Shown here piece after piece: positions 34,687 through 42,057 of a stretch of DNA of 64,000 nt. The notes beneath the pieces are model-generated. The model was given only the letters and a program-made list of their open reading frames with translations, was not told the origin of the DNA and made no database searches. Position numbers and translations under genes: made by a program. The stretch comes from Paenibacillus uliginis N3/975 (lineage in GTDB: Bacteria > Bacillota > Bacilli > Paenibacillales > Paenibacillaceae): NCBI RefSeq assembly GCF_900177425.1, contig NZ_LT840184.1:2108238-2172237 (forward strand), written 5' to 3'. The first letter of the stretch is position 1, and each line of letters begins with the position of its first letter.

Positions 34687-35454
34687 GTGGAATCTAAACA
34701 ATGGTATATGGAGTATAAGATACATAAGAACCGTCCAGGTTTGCTCGGTGATATTGCTTCTATGCTCGGTATGATGGAAGTGAACATTCTGACGATCAAC
34801 GGTGTTGAAGGTCAGACGAGAGGTATGCTGCTCGAAACAGATGATGAAGAGAAAATTGTATTAATGGGTAAAATGTTAAATAAAGTCGAAAATATAACGG
34901 TGACGGCTTTAAGACCGCCTAAACTGGTTGATATTTTGGCTGTCCGTCATGGCCGTTACATCAATCGCGACTCTGACGATCATAAAACTTTTCGCTTTAC
35001 CCGTGACGAGCTTGGTTTACTTGTTGATTTTTTAGGTGAATTGTTCAAAAGGGAAGGAAATCAGGTTATTGGTCTTCGGGGAATGCCGCGCGTTGGCAAA
35101 ACAGAATCGATTATCGCCGGCAGCGTATGTGCGATGAAACGGTGGACGTTTGTTTCCTCGACGCTGCTGAGACAAACGATTCGCAGTCAACTGTCCGAGG
35201 ATGAAATGAATTCCTCCAATGTGTTTATTATTGACGGAATCGTAAGCACCATTCGTTCCAACGAGAAGCACTACCAGCTTCTTCAGGACATTATGTCGAT
35301 GGAGAGCACCAAAGTGATTGAGCATCCCGATATTTTTGTACGGGAATCGGAATATTCTTATGATGATTTTGATATTTTGATTGAATTGCGAAACAATCCG
35401 GGTGAAGAAATCGTTTATGATACATTCACCGGTTCATACAGTGATGATCTGTAA
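34687..35454 (+). CDS. ymfK: YmfK: ACT-like domain plus P-loop-like domain (DUF3388)
   Basis: 255 residues of the YmfK family, function unknown. Residues 5-75 look like an ACT domain (KNRPGLLGDIASMLG, then MEVNILTINGVEG). Residues 131-184 look like a P-loop NTPase, with GMPRVGKT at 132-139 as Walker A and NVFIIDG at 178-184 as a Walker-B-like strand. GTG at 34687 follows GAGGTG. rodZ begins directly after its stop. A small-molecule sensor coupled to nucleotide binding is my inference. Confidence 0.85.
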   Translation: MESKQWYMEYKIHKNRPGLLGDIASMLGMMEVNILTINGVEGQTRGMLLETDDEEKIVLMGKMLNKVENITVTALRPPKLVDILAVRHGRYINRDSDDHKTFRFTRDELGLLVDFLGELFKREGNQVIGLRGMPRVGKTESIIAGSVCAMKRWTFVSSTLLRQTIRSQLSEDEMNSSNVFIIDGIVSTIRSNEKHYQLLQDIMSMESTKVIEHPDIFVRESEYSYDDFDILIELRNNPGEEIVYDTFTGSYSDDL

Positions 35455-35487
35455 ATGACCGCAGAAATTCCAAGAGGAGGTGATGGC

Positions 35488-36438
35488 ATGTCCGATTTGG
35501 GACAACAATTGAGGGAGGCACGTCTTCAAAAAGGGATGAGCCTTGATGATGTGCAAGAAATGACAAAAATACGTAAGCGATACTTAGAAGCCATCGAGGC
35601 AGGGGACTATAAAGTTCTCCCAGGCAGCTTTTATGTTCGGGCATTCATCAAAACCTATGCGGAAGCGGTAGGTTTAAATCCGGATGAACTGCTCGAGGGC
35701 CACAAACAAGATGTGCCCAATCCGCAGCCGGAAGCAACAATGGAGCCAGTTATTCAGAAGCGCGCCGCACGGGCGTCTTCCGATCGGAACATGAGCTGGC
35801 TTCCAACAGTATTGATGTGGACATTTCCCATATTGATTATCGCTGTTATTTATCTATATGCGGTTAAGTCTAATAATTCCGCACCGGACGACACAATTCC
35901 GCCGACAACACAGACTGATCCGGCTGACCAAGGTGGGGGAGAACAGACTCCTACGCCGAGTCCTGAAGGCGCTCAGGGCGAGGGTGGTACTGATGAAGGA
36001 AATGTAACTGATCCGGGAACTGAAACAGGCGAGGAAGAAACGGAGCCTGAAGAAAAACCGGATGAAGAGCAACCGGGCCAAGTGACTATTACAGAAGATC
36101 GCAAAGAAGGCAATATCACCGTCTTTAAAGTAGCTGCACCAACTGGAACGCCCGTAAAAGTTGAAATTAAGGCCACAGGAAAAAGCTGGGTTGAGGTTTA
36201 CCGTGGATCCAACTCGAAAGGTGAAAAATTATCGTTTGGTATGATGGAAGCAGGAAACGAGGTAAGCTTTGATATCGATAGCCAGGGCATGTACGTTAAG
36301 TCAGGATATTCCCCGGCAACGGCTATTACGGTCGGGGGGCAGACGGTAACAGACGGAAAATCATCTTCACGTCTGAGGTTTGAACCGATCGATTCGAGCG
36401 CGACCGGCAGTGATAGCACCGAAACAGAAGGAGAATAG
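35488..36438 (+). CDS. rodZ: cell-shape protein RodZ (YmfM)
   Basis: 316 residues. A cytoplasmic HTH domain (about 1-70, LGQQLREARLQKGMSLDDV) is followed by a transmembrane segment (about 107-130), a Pro/Glu/Thr-rich extracellular linker (about 137-200) and a C-terminal DUF4115 beta domain (about 205-290). RodZ binds MreB and organises lateral wall synthesis. ATG at 35488 follows AGGAGGTGAT; the frame from 35455 lacks a site. It lies between ymfK and pgsA, as in Bacillus. Confidence 0.93.
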   Translation: MSDLGQQLREARLQKGMSLDDVQEMTKIRKRYLEAIEAGDYKVLPGSFYVRAFIKTYAEAVGLNPDELLEGHKQDVPNPQPEATMEPVIQKRAARASSDRNMSWLPTVLMWTFPILIIAVIYLYAVKSNNSAPDDTIPPTTQTDPADQGGGEQTPTPSPEGAQGEGGTDEGNVTDPGTETGEEETEPEEKPDEEQPGQVTITEDRKEGNITVFKVAAPTGTPVKVEIKATGKSWVEVYRGSNSKGEKLSFGMMEAGNEVSFDIDSQGMYVKSGYSPATAITVGGQTVTDGKSSSRLRFEPIDSSATGSDSTETEGE

Positions 36439-36461
36439 TCTTTCCTTTCTCGGGAGAAATT

Positions 36462-36497
36462 AATAGCGGTATGCGGAATTTGCATACCGCTATTTTC
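36462..36497 (+). terminator. rodZ terminator
   Basis: AATAGCGGTATGC and GCATACCGCTATT form a perfect 13-bp stem around GGAATTT; only TTC follows, so it may act as an attenuator before the small gene at 36523. Confidence 0.7.
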
Positions 36498-36522
36498 ACA
36501 TTCCTGAGGAGGTGGGGACAGG

Positions 36523-36696
36523 GTGACAGCCAGTTGGATTGTAATTGGACTGGGCATGATTGTAAGCCTTTTAGGATATTATCTAATTCCACATAATTGG
36601 GGGTACGGTATTCTCGGTTTCGGGCTTGCCCATATTATCCTGGGTGTTCTTGATATGTTCCGTCAACCTGCAAAAAACAGAGGCGGGAGCAATTAG
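36523..36696 (+). CDS. 57-residue membrane protein
   Basis: GTG at 36523 follows GAGGAGGTGGG at a usable distance. The product has two hydrophobic segments: about residues 4-22 (SWIVIGLGMIVSLLGYYLI) and about 27-43 (GYGILGFGLAHIILGVL), joined by a short PHNW turn and ending in a basic tail (RQPAKNRGGSN). That is a plausible small two-helix membrane protein. I do not recognise a family. It sits between rodZ and yajQ, between two hairpins, and could be transcribed by read-through from rodZ. Confidence 0.7.
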   Translation: MTASWIVIGLGMIVSLLGYYLIPHNWGYGILGFGLAHIILGVLDMFRQPAKNRGGSN

Positions 36697-36708
36697 TGGG
36701 CACAGGCT

Positions 36709-36747
36709 TCGTTTTCTCCTTAAGGTGAAGACGAGGTCTTTTTGCAT
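36709..36747 (+). terminator. terminator-like hairpin after the small membrane protein
   Basis: GGCTTCGTTTTCTCC and GGTGAAGACGAGGTC pair with several G-U pairs around TTAA, followed by TTTTTG. Confidence 0.55.
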
Positions 36748-36831
36748 CAATTGCAGTACGGTGGATTAGACTTCCACCTCAGTTATACCCTATAATAGAA
36801 TGGACATATAGTTCGAAAGGAAGGAATAACC

Positions 36832-37323
36832 ATGAGTTCTGAAAGTTCATTTGATATCGTGTCCAAGATGGACATGCAAGAATTGAGCAACGCGATCAAC
36901 CAGGCGGAGCGTGAGATCGAGACCCGCTTCGACTTTAAAGACAGCAAAAGCAGCCTGAAGCTCGATAAAGACGCGCTTGTCATCGCATCTGAGGACGAAT
37001 ACAAGTTGAATGCGGTTATCGATATTTTACAATCCAAAATGGTGAAACGGGGATTATCCCTGAAGAATGTGGATTACGGCAAAATTGAACCTGCCTCACT
37101 CGGTACCGTCAGACAGCGTCTCTCGCTCAAGCAGGGCATCGATCAGGAGAATTCGAAAAAGATCAACATCCTGATCCGTGATTCGAAGCTGAAGGTAAAG
37201 AGCCAGATACAGGGAGACCAGATTCGAGTTACAGGCAAAAGCAAGAACGATCTTCAGGCGATTATGCAGCTGCTCCGCAAAGCGGACCTTCCGCTGGACC
37301 TGCAGTTCACTAACCTGAAATAA
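36832..37323 (+). CDS. yajQ: YajQ-family nucleotide-binding protein
   Basis: 163 residues. The family signature FDIVSKMDMQELSNAINQAEREI opens the protein, and FDFK lies near residue 35. YajQ proteins have two ferredoxin-like folds; a Xanthomonas member binds cyclic di-GMP, but the Bacillota role is not established. ATG at 36832 follows AAAGGAAGG. TATAAT at 36791-36796 could be its -10 element, with no clear -35. A terminator-like hairpin follows. Confidence 0.93.
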   Translation: MSSESSFDIVSKMDMQELSNAINQAEREIETRFDFKDSKSSLKLDKDALVIASEDEYKLNAVIDILQSKMVKRGLSLKNVDYGKIEPASLGTVRQRLSLKQGIDQENSKKINILIRDSKLKVKSQIQGDQIRVTGKSKNDLQAIMQLLRKADLPLDLQFTNLK

Positions 37324-37326
37324 GCC

Positions 37327-37370
37327 TAGGCCTCCCTTCGTATGCGAGGAGGAGGTTTTTCTTTTTTTTT
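37327..37370 (+). terminator. yajQ terminator
   Basis: GGCCTCC and GGAGGAGG segments pair around TTCGTATGCGA, followed by TTTTTCTTTTTTTTT. The T tract runs into the pgsA promoter. Confidence 0.65.
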
Positions 37371-37397
37371 GACATGGACCAGCCTTAATATTATACT
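37369..37397 (+). promoter_or_regulatory. sigma-A promoter of pgsA
   Basis: Perfect TTGACA (37369-37374), a 17-bp spacer and TATACT (37392-37397). A leader of about 120 nt follows before pgsA. Confidence 0.8.
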
Positions 37398-37524
37398 GAA
37401 AATCGATATTACAGGAGTTCGGAGAAGATTATTGGTGGATGAATGCAAGCAATGTTATCCGCTTAACATTTTGTACATAAAATTAGATTAGAAACTCTCA
37501 ACCCCAATATAGGGAGGTTGCTTC

Positions 37525-38112
37525 ATGAATTTACCGAATCGCATAACGTTGGCCCGGATTTGCCTAATACCCATAATGATGATTTTTTTGCTGGTGGACT
37601 TCGGTTTTTACCCGGATCCGATCGTATGGAACGGTTTTAAGCTACCATACAACCAGCTCATCGCTGGGCTGATCTTTATACTGGCGGCCAGCACGGATGG
37701 AATTGATGGTTACCTGGCGCGTAAGAACAATATGGTAACCAATCTTGGCAAACTTTTGGATCCGCTGGCAGATAAACTGCTTGTTGCTGCTGTGCTCATC
37801 TCATTGGTTGAGATGGGAAAGGTGGAGTCCTGGATCGTGGTCGTGATTATCAGCCGTGAATTTGCTGTGACCGGATTGCGTCAAATTGCCCTTCTTGACG
37901 GAGCTGTTGTAGCCGCAGGGAACTCGGGTAAGTTAAAGACGGTAATTCAGATCGTGGCTATTGTGGCACTGATGATTAACAACTTTCCGTTTGTGTTCTT
38001 TGGAATTCCGTTTGATCAGATTGCAATTTGGGCGGCAGCATTGATCACGATCTATTCCGGTGCAGAATATTTTGTGAAAAACAAACACCTTCTCAGGGGT
38101 ACTGGGGCATAA
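37525..38112 (+). CDS. pgsA: CDP-diacylglycerol-glycerol-3-phosphate phosphatidyltransferase
   Basis: 195-residue integral membrane enzyme of the CDP-alcohol phosphotransferase family. The signature DG-x2-AR-x8-G-x3-D-x3-D is seen in DGIDGYLARKNNMV followed by GKLLDPLADK. It makes phosphatidylglycerol phosphate, the committed step to phosphatidylglycerol. About five or six hydrophobic helices are visible. ATG at 37525 follows AGGGAGG. It has its own promoter and terminator. Confidence 0.96.
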   Translation: MNLPNRITLARICLIPIMMIFLLVDFGFYPDPIVWNGFKLPYNQLIAGLIFILAASTDGIDGYLARKNNMVTNLGKLLDPLADKLLVAAVLISLVEMGKVESWIVVVIISREFAVTGLRQIALLDGAVVAAGNSGKLKTVIQIVAIVALMINNFPFVFFGIPFDQIAIWAAALITIYSGAEYFVKNKHLLRGTGA

Positions 38113-38113
38113 T

Positions 38114-38144
38114 AGCAATAGGAGAAATCCTATTGCTTTTTTCT
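38114..38144 (+). terminator. pgsA terminator
   Basis: AGCAATAGGA and TCCTATTGCT form a perfect 10-bp stem around GAAA (a GNRA loop), followed by six T. Confidence 0.92.
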
Positions 38145-38214
38145 TCCATTTTCACATAGATCAGGATAGGGTAATAAAATCAATAGAGAGATATAATCAG
38201 GAGGTTGTCGTGGT

Positions 38215-39477
38215 ATGAAAGCTGAAATTGTTGCGGTCGGGACCGAATTGCTGCTCGGCCAAATTGTTAATACAAATGCACAATACTTATCCAGACAATT
38301 GGCGGGTATGGGGATTGATGTGTACTACCAGACCGTTGTTGGTGACAACATAGAGCGCATAAAAGAAACGTTGAAGCTTTCCTGCAGTCGTGCCGATATC
38401 ATCGTACTGACGGGAGGCCTTGGACCGACACAGGATGATATTACGAAGGATGCCTTGGCGGAATTCATTGGTACTTCATTACATATTGACCGGATGGCGA
38501 TGGATAACATTGACCGATTTTTTATGGACCGTGGTAAGGAAATGACAGAGAACAACAAGCGTCAGGCACTGGCTATTGATGGGGGAACTCCGCTACCGAA
38601 TGAAACTGGACTTGCCGTTGGTAATGCAGTTACGCATGAAGGAACTCATTATATCGTGCTTCCGGGACCGCCGAGAGAGCTGATGCCCATGTTTGAGCAG
38701 CAGGCCATGCCTTGGCTCATGCAGCATGTACTTACGAATGAGCTACCACTCTACTCCAAAATGCTTAAGTTTGCGGGGATCGGTGAATCTGCGCTGGATG
38801 ACCGTCTATCGGATTTGATCAGTACCCAGACCGATCCAACTATAGCGCTATATGCAAAAGAAGGAGAAGTGACGGTTCGAATCTCTACAAAAGCTCCCAG
38901 CGAGGGAGAGGCTATGGAGAAGTTGAACGAGCTTGAAGTACAGATAAAAAGCATCGTGCCTGAACATATGTATGCCAGTGAAGATGTTCCGATTGAACAA
39001 GTGATTGTCGATATGATGGCTGATCGGGGCTGGACACTCAGCGCTGCGGAAAGCTGCACTGGTGGTCTTGTTATGGAGACCCTCACATCCATTCCGGGCA
39101 GCGCGAAGATGCTGCTTGGCGGAATCGTCTGCTATACGAACCAGATCAAGCATAAGCTGATCAATGTGCCGCAACAACTGCTTGAAGGCGAAGATGCTCC
39201 GGGCGCTGTTTCACCTGAAGTTGCTGAGGTTCTTGCCGAGCAGATCCGGATGGTGACAGACAGTGACTTCGGTTTATCGGTGACAGGTGTCGCAGGTCCA
39301 GGGCATGCCGAGCGCAAGCCGGTAGGGCTTGTGTATATCGGGTTGTCTGAACGGGGCAAGAAGACTGAAGTTCATGAACTTCACTTTAAAGGAAACAGAG
39401 AGATGATACGTATCCGCGCGACCAAAGCGTTGCTATACCGTTTATGGCGCAGACTTACAGCGGTGCAGCCTCAGTAA
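38215..39477 (+). CDS. cinA: competence/damage-inducible protein CinA
   Basis: 420 residues. The N-terminal molybdopterin-binding-like domain has TELLLGQIVNTNAQYL and GGLGPTQDDITKDA near 60-75, linked in family members to ADP-ribose pyrophosphatase activity. The C-terminal NMN deamidase-like domain has AAESCTGG near residue 280 and SVTGVAGPGH near 362. It lies upstream of recA, as in many Gram-positives. ATG at 38215 follows CAGGAGG. With pncA and pncB in the same window it may contribute to pyridine-nucleotide recycling. Confidence 0.95.
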   Translation: MKAEIVAVGTELLLGQIVNTNAQYLSRQLAGMGIDVYYQTVVGDNIERIKETLKLSCSRADIIVLTGGLGPTQDDITKDALAEFIGTSLHIDRMAMDNIDRFFMDRGKEMTENNKRQALAIDGGTPLPNETGLAVGNAVTHEGTHYIVLPGPPRELMPMFEQQAMPWLMQHVLTNELPLYSKMLKFAGIGESALDDRLSDLISTQTDPTIALYAKEGEVTVRISTKAPSEGEAMEKLNELEVQIKSIVPEHMYASEDVPIEQVIVDMMADRGWTLSAAESCTGGLVMETLTSIPGSAKMLLGGIVCYTNQIKHKLINVPQQLLEGEDAPGAVSPEVAEVLAEQIRMVTDSDFGLSVTGVAGPGHAERKPVGLVYIGLSERGKKTEVHELHFKGNREMIRIRATKALLYRLWRRLTAVQPQ

Positions 39478-39535
39478 AAAATTAACAACAGACTTGAATC
39501 ATAAGTTGTCTGAAAGTATAATTGGTATACGGAAG

Positions 39536-39573
39536 AACCGTGGCATATCAGATGATGTGGCCGCGGTTTTTGC
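39536..39573 (+). terminator. cinA terminator
   Basis: AACCGTGGC and GCCGCGGTT pair with one G-U, followed by TTTTTG. Confidence 0.7.
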
Positions 39574-39628
39574 TGTTTTGGGAGCTGCCGCGGCTGAAGC
39601 CGGGGGGTGGAGCGTCCAGTAAAAAAAA

Positions 39629-39642
39629 CGAATGTATGTTCG
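39629..39642 (+). promoter_or_regulatory. LexA (DinR) operator of recA
   Basis: CGAATGTATGTTCG differs by one base from the Bacillus LexA box CGAAC-n4-GTTCG. It lies 9 bp upstream of the recA -35 element. Confidence 0.8.
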
Positions 39643-39651
39643 AAAAAAGGC

Positions 39652-39680
39652 TTGGCAAACGTGTAAAAACAAGGTATTAT
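39652..39680 (+). promoter_or_regulatory. recA promoter
   Basis: TTGGCA (39652-39657), a 17-bp spacer and TATTAT (39675-39680), just downstream of the LexA box. Confidence 0.75.
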
Positions 39681-39713
39681 ATTACTATCAACAGTTGAAG
39701 GGTTGTGGAAGAA

Positions 39714-40775
39714 TTGTCAGATCGTCGTGCTGCGCTGGATATGGCGCTTCGTCAGATAGAGAAACAGTTCGGTAAAGGTTCGATTATGAAGTTGGGTGAA
39801 TCAACCCATATGCAAGTGGAAATCGTGCCAAGCGGATCTTTGGCATTGGATATAGCATTAGGAACAGGCGGTCTGCCTAAAGGTCGGATCATTGAAGTCT
39901 ATGGACCGGAATCTTCCGGTAAGACAACGGTGGCACTTCATGCTATAGCTGAAGTTCAAAAAGCGGGTGGACAAGCCGCATTTATCGATGCCGAGCATGC
40001 TTTGGACCCGTCATACGCCAACAAATTAGGTGTCAACATTGACGAGCTTCTGTTGTCCCAGCCGGATACGGGAGAACAAGCTCTTGAAATCGCTGAAGCA
40101 CTTGTCCGCAGTGGTGCTGTTGACATTATTGTTATTGACTCCGTAGCAGCACTCGTTCCGAAAGCGGAGATCGAGGGTGACATGGGTGACTCTCACGTGG
40201 GTCTGCAAGCCCGTCTGATGTCGCAGGCTCTTCGTAAATTGTCTGGAGCGATCAGCAAGTCGAAGACGATTGCTGTTTTCATCAACCAGCTTCGTGAGAA
40301 AGTCGGTGTAATGTTCGGTAATCCGGAAACGACTCCGGGCGGCCGTGCATTGAAGTTCTATTCTACAGTTCGTCTTGATGTCCGTCGTATTGAGAGTATC
40401 AAGATGGGCAATGACATAGTCGGTAACCGTACACGTGTCAAAGTCGTAAAGAATAAAGTTGCTCCTCCGTTTAAGCAGGCTGAGATCGATATTATGTATG
40501 GTGAAGGCATTTCGAAAGAAGGAAGCCTGATTGATATCGGTACAGAACTTGATATTGTAGATAAGAGCGGTGCATGGTATTCCTTTACAGGCGAGCGTTT
40601 GGGCCAAGGTCGTGAAAATGCGAAGCAATTCCTGAAGGAACATCCGGAAATCGCAGACGTTATTGAGAATAAAATCCGGGAGTCAAGCAACCTGACTACC
40701 AATGTGCCTGTTCCTAGTGAAAGCGATAAAGCGAAGGAAGAGCAGGAAGAGCAAGAATTGTTTAAAGCAGAATAG
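39714..40775 (+). CDS. recA: recombinase RecA
   Basis: 353 residues from TTG 39714, which gives MSDRRAALDMALRQIEKQFG, the known start of Bacillus RecA; GTG at 39705 would add three residues. Walker A GPESSGKT is at 64-71, the DNA-binding loop 1 near VPKAEIEGDMGDSHVG and loop 2 near MFGNPETTPGG; the acidic tail (EEQEEQELF) is typical. It performs strand exchange and triggers LexA self-cleavage. The upstream LexA box shows SOS control. recX follows, separated by strong hairpins. Confidence 0.97.
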   Translation: MSDRRAALDMALRQIEKQFGKGSIMKLGESTHMQVEIVPSGSLALDIALGTGGLPKGRIIEVYGPESSGKTTVALHAIAEVQKAGGQAAFIDAEHALDPSYANKLGVNIDELLLSQPDTGEQALEIAEALVRSGAVDIIVIDSVAALVPKAEIEGDMGDSHVGLQARLMSQALRKLSGAISKSKTIAVFINQLREKVGVMFGNPETTPGGRALKFYSTVRLDVRRIESIKMGNDIVGNRTRVKVVKNKVAPPFKQAEIDIMYGEGISKEGSLIDIGTELDIVDKSGAWYSFTGERLGQGRENAKQFLKEHPEIADVIENKIRESSNLTTNVPVPSESDKAKEEQEEQELFKAE

Positions 40776-40800
40776 TTCACCGTATATTTGCGGTGTCTGA

Positions 40801-40840
40801 AAGGCCGCCGGTGCTAATACATCACCGAGCGGTCTTCTTG
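40801..40840 (+). terminator. recA terminator
   Basis: GGCCGCCGGTG and TCACCGAGCGGTC pair around CTAATACA, followed by TTCTTG. A smaller CACCG/CGGTG hairpin precedes it. Confidence 0.55.
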
Positions 40841-40878
40841 AGTATATGAATCTATCTGTTTTAAGAATTTTGTATTTT

Positions 40879-40929
40879 AAGTAGAAACGTTTGCCGTCTG
40901 TATAGTGCGGGCGGCAAGCGTTTCTACTT
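40879..40929 (+). terminator. 18-bp hairpin between recA and recX
   Basis: AAGTAGAAACGTTTGCCG (40879-40896) pairs with CGGCAAGCGTTTCTACTT (40912-40929) with a single G-U pair around a 15-nt loop. No U tract follows, so it may be an attenuator, an RNase III target or an operator and not a plain terminator. It ends 29 bp before the recX start. Confidence 0.7.
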
Positions 40930-40958
40930 GTTTACTGCGGAAGAGCAGGAGGAGAATT

Positions 40959-41699
40959 ATGGAAGAAGAATACAATAACCAGCCAGTACCACAAGAAGAA
41001 TTGAACGGTGTCTCTCATTTTCCGAATGGTGAGGATTTGATGATCACCTCTGTGGAAATGCTGCGGAAGCCCAAGCACCGCTATCTAATTACCTTTGGTC
41101 GATACAGCATGTCGGTACATGAAGATGTCATGATCAAATACCGGATGATGAAGGGGAGTATATTCCGGAAGGAAGAGCTGGAGGAGATCGTTGTTGCAGA
41201 TGAGCGGCAGCAGGCTTATGTTGAAGCACTGCGATTTCTGGAACGGAAGCCTCGAACGGCTCAGGAGATTGCCCAGCGTCTTAACCAGAAGGGAATGACA
41301 GCTGACGGGATAGAGAAAACGATTATTCGACTGCAGCAGGAACGTTTAGTTGATGATGAATTATATGCCAAACAGTGGGCAGAGCAGCGGATCACAAGGC
41401 AGAAGAAAGGGCGGATGTGGGTCAGGCAGGAACTCCGTCAGAAAGGGATACAGACTGAACTCATTGCCGATGCTTTGAATGAAGTGAGTGAAGAGGATGA
41501 ATTGCAGAGCGCTTATACTGTGGGACAGAAGAAATGGTACCAGATCAAAGGAGATGCCCTGGAGCGCAAGCGTAAGACGGGAGCTTTCTTGATGCGCCGG
41601 GGTTTTACGGGCGAACAGGTACGCAAAGTTATTAACAAACTGATTGCAGAGGACCGTGAAGCGGAAGAGAATCTTGAAGAGCCTGAAGTGTTTAATTGA
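40959..41699 (+). CDS. recX: regulatory protein RecX
   Basis: 246 residues, the long RecX form of Bacillota. RecX binds and restrains RecA filaments. The three-helix repeats are visible from about residue 85: RFLERKPRTAQEIAQRLNQKG, RLVDDELYAKQWAEQRI and the C-terminal FLMRRGFTGEQVRKVI. ATG at 40959 follows AGGAGGAG; the frame from 40905 starts inside the 18-bp hairpin and is rejected. A candidate promoter for the next transcript lies beyond its end. Confidence 0.93.
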   Translation: MEEEYNNQPVPQEELNGVSHFPNGEDLMITSVEMLRKPKHRYLITFGRYSMSVHEDVMIKYRMMKGSIFRKEELEEIVVADERQQAYVEALRFLERKPRTAQEIAQRLNQKGMTADGIEKTIIRLQQERLVDDELYAKQWAEQRITRQKKGRMWVRQELRQKGIQTELIADALNEVSEEDELQSAYTVGQKKWYQIKGDALERKRKTGAFLMRRGFTGEQVRKVINKLIAEDREAEENLEEPEVFN

Positions 41700-41769
41700 C
41701 AAATATTGCTTATTAGGACTCTAAAGTGCTGTTTTTGGATGATCATGGTCATTAATCAAGTGCTTTCCC

Positions 41770-41799
41770 TTGACAATTTCTTTTCTTAAATACTAAAAT
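41770..41799 (+). promoter_or_regulatory. candidate promoter of rny
   Basis: TTGACA (41770-41775), an 18-bp spacer and TAAAAT (41794-41799). An inverted repeat AAATGA-ATCTTTA-TCATTT (41802-41820) begins 2 bp after the -10 and could be an operator. The 358-bp gap 41700-42057 holds only this promoter and the structured leader. Confidence 0.55.
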
Positions 41800-41901
41800 G
41801 AAAATGAATCTTTATCATTTATAGGTGCCTTTTTCCTTCCAAAAAAGTTACTTTTATGAAAGATTCGATTCATGATTCGCCAATTCATAGTGAAATGTAA
41901 T

Positions 41902-41968
41902 CTGCCGGTATCGGCGGGCTATGCGTATGTTACACCATACGCAATGTTGACGGCAGAATAAGCTGCCG
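41902..41968 (+). ncRNA. structured rny leader with two exclusive pairings
   Basis: An inner hairpin TGCGTATG (41922-41929) with CATACGCA (41936-41943) is enclosed by CTGCCG (41902-41907) pairing with CGGCAG (41951-41956). The same CGGCAG can instead pair with a second CTGCCG at 41963-41968 to form a compact hairpin followed by GAATTTTA. The two folds exclude each other, the layout of an attenuator. Confidence 0.5.
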
Positions 41969-42057
41969 GAATTTTATGTATGAATGAAGCTAGAGTGACA
42001 TGACAATTGAACATTTCCCAAGGAATGCCTTGGAGGAACCAACGAGGAGGTGAACAG

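Noticed and set aside
41802..41820. Fur box
   Set aside because: The arms are six bases with a seven-base centre and do not fit the 7-1-7 TGATAATnATTATCA pattern.
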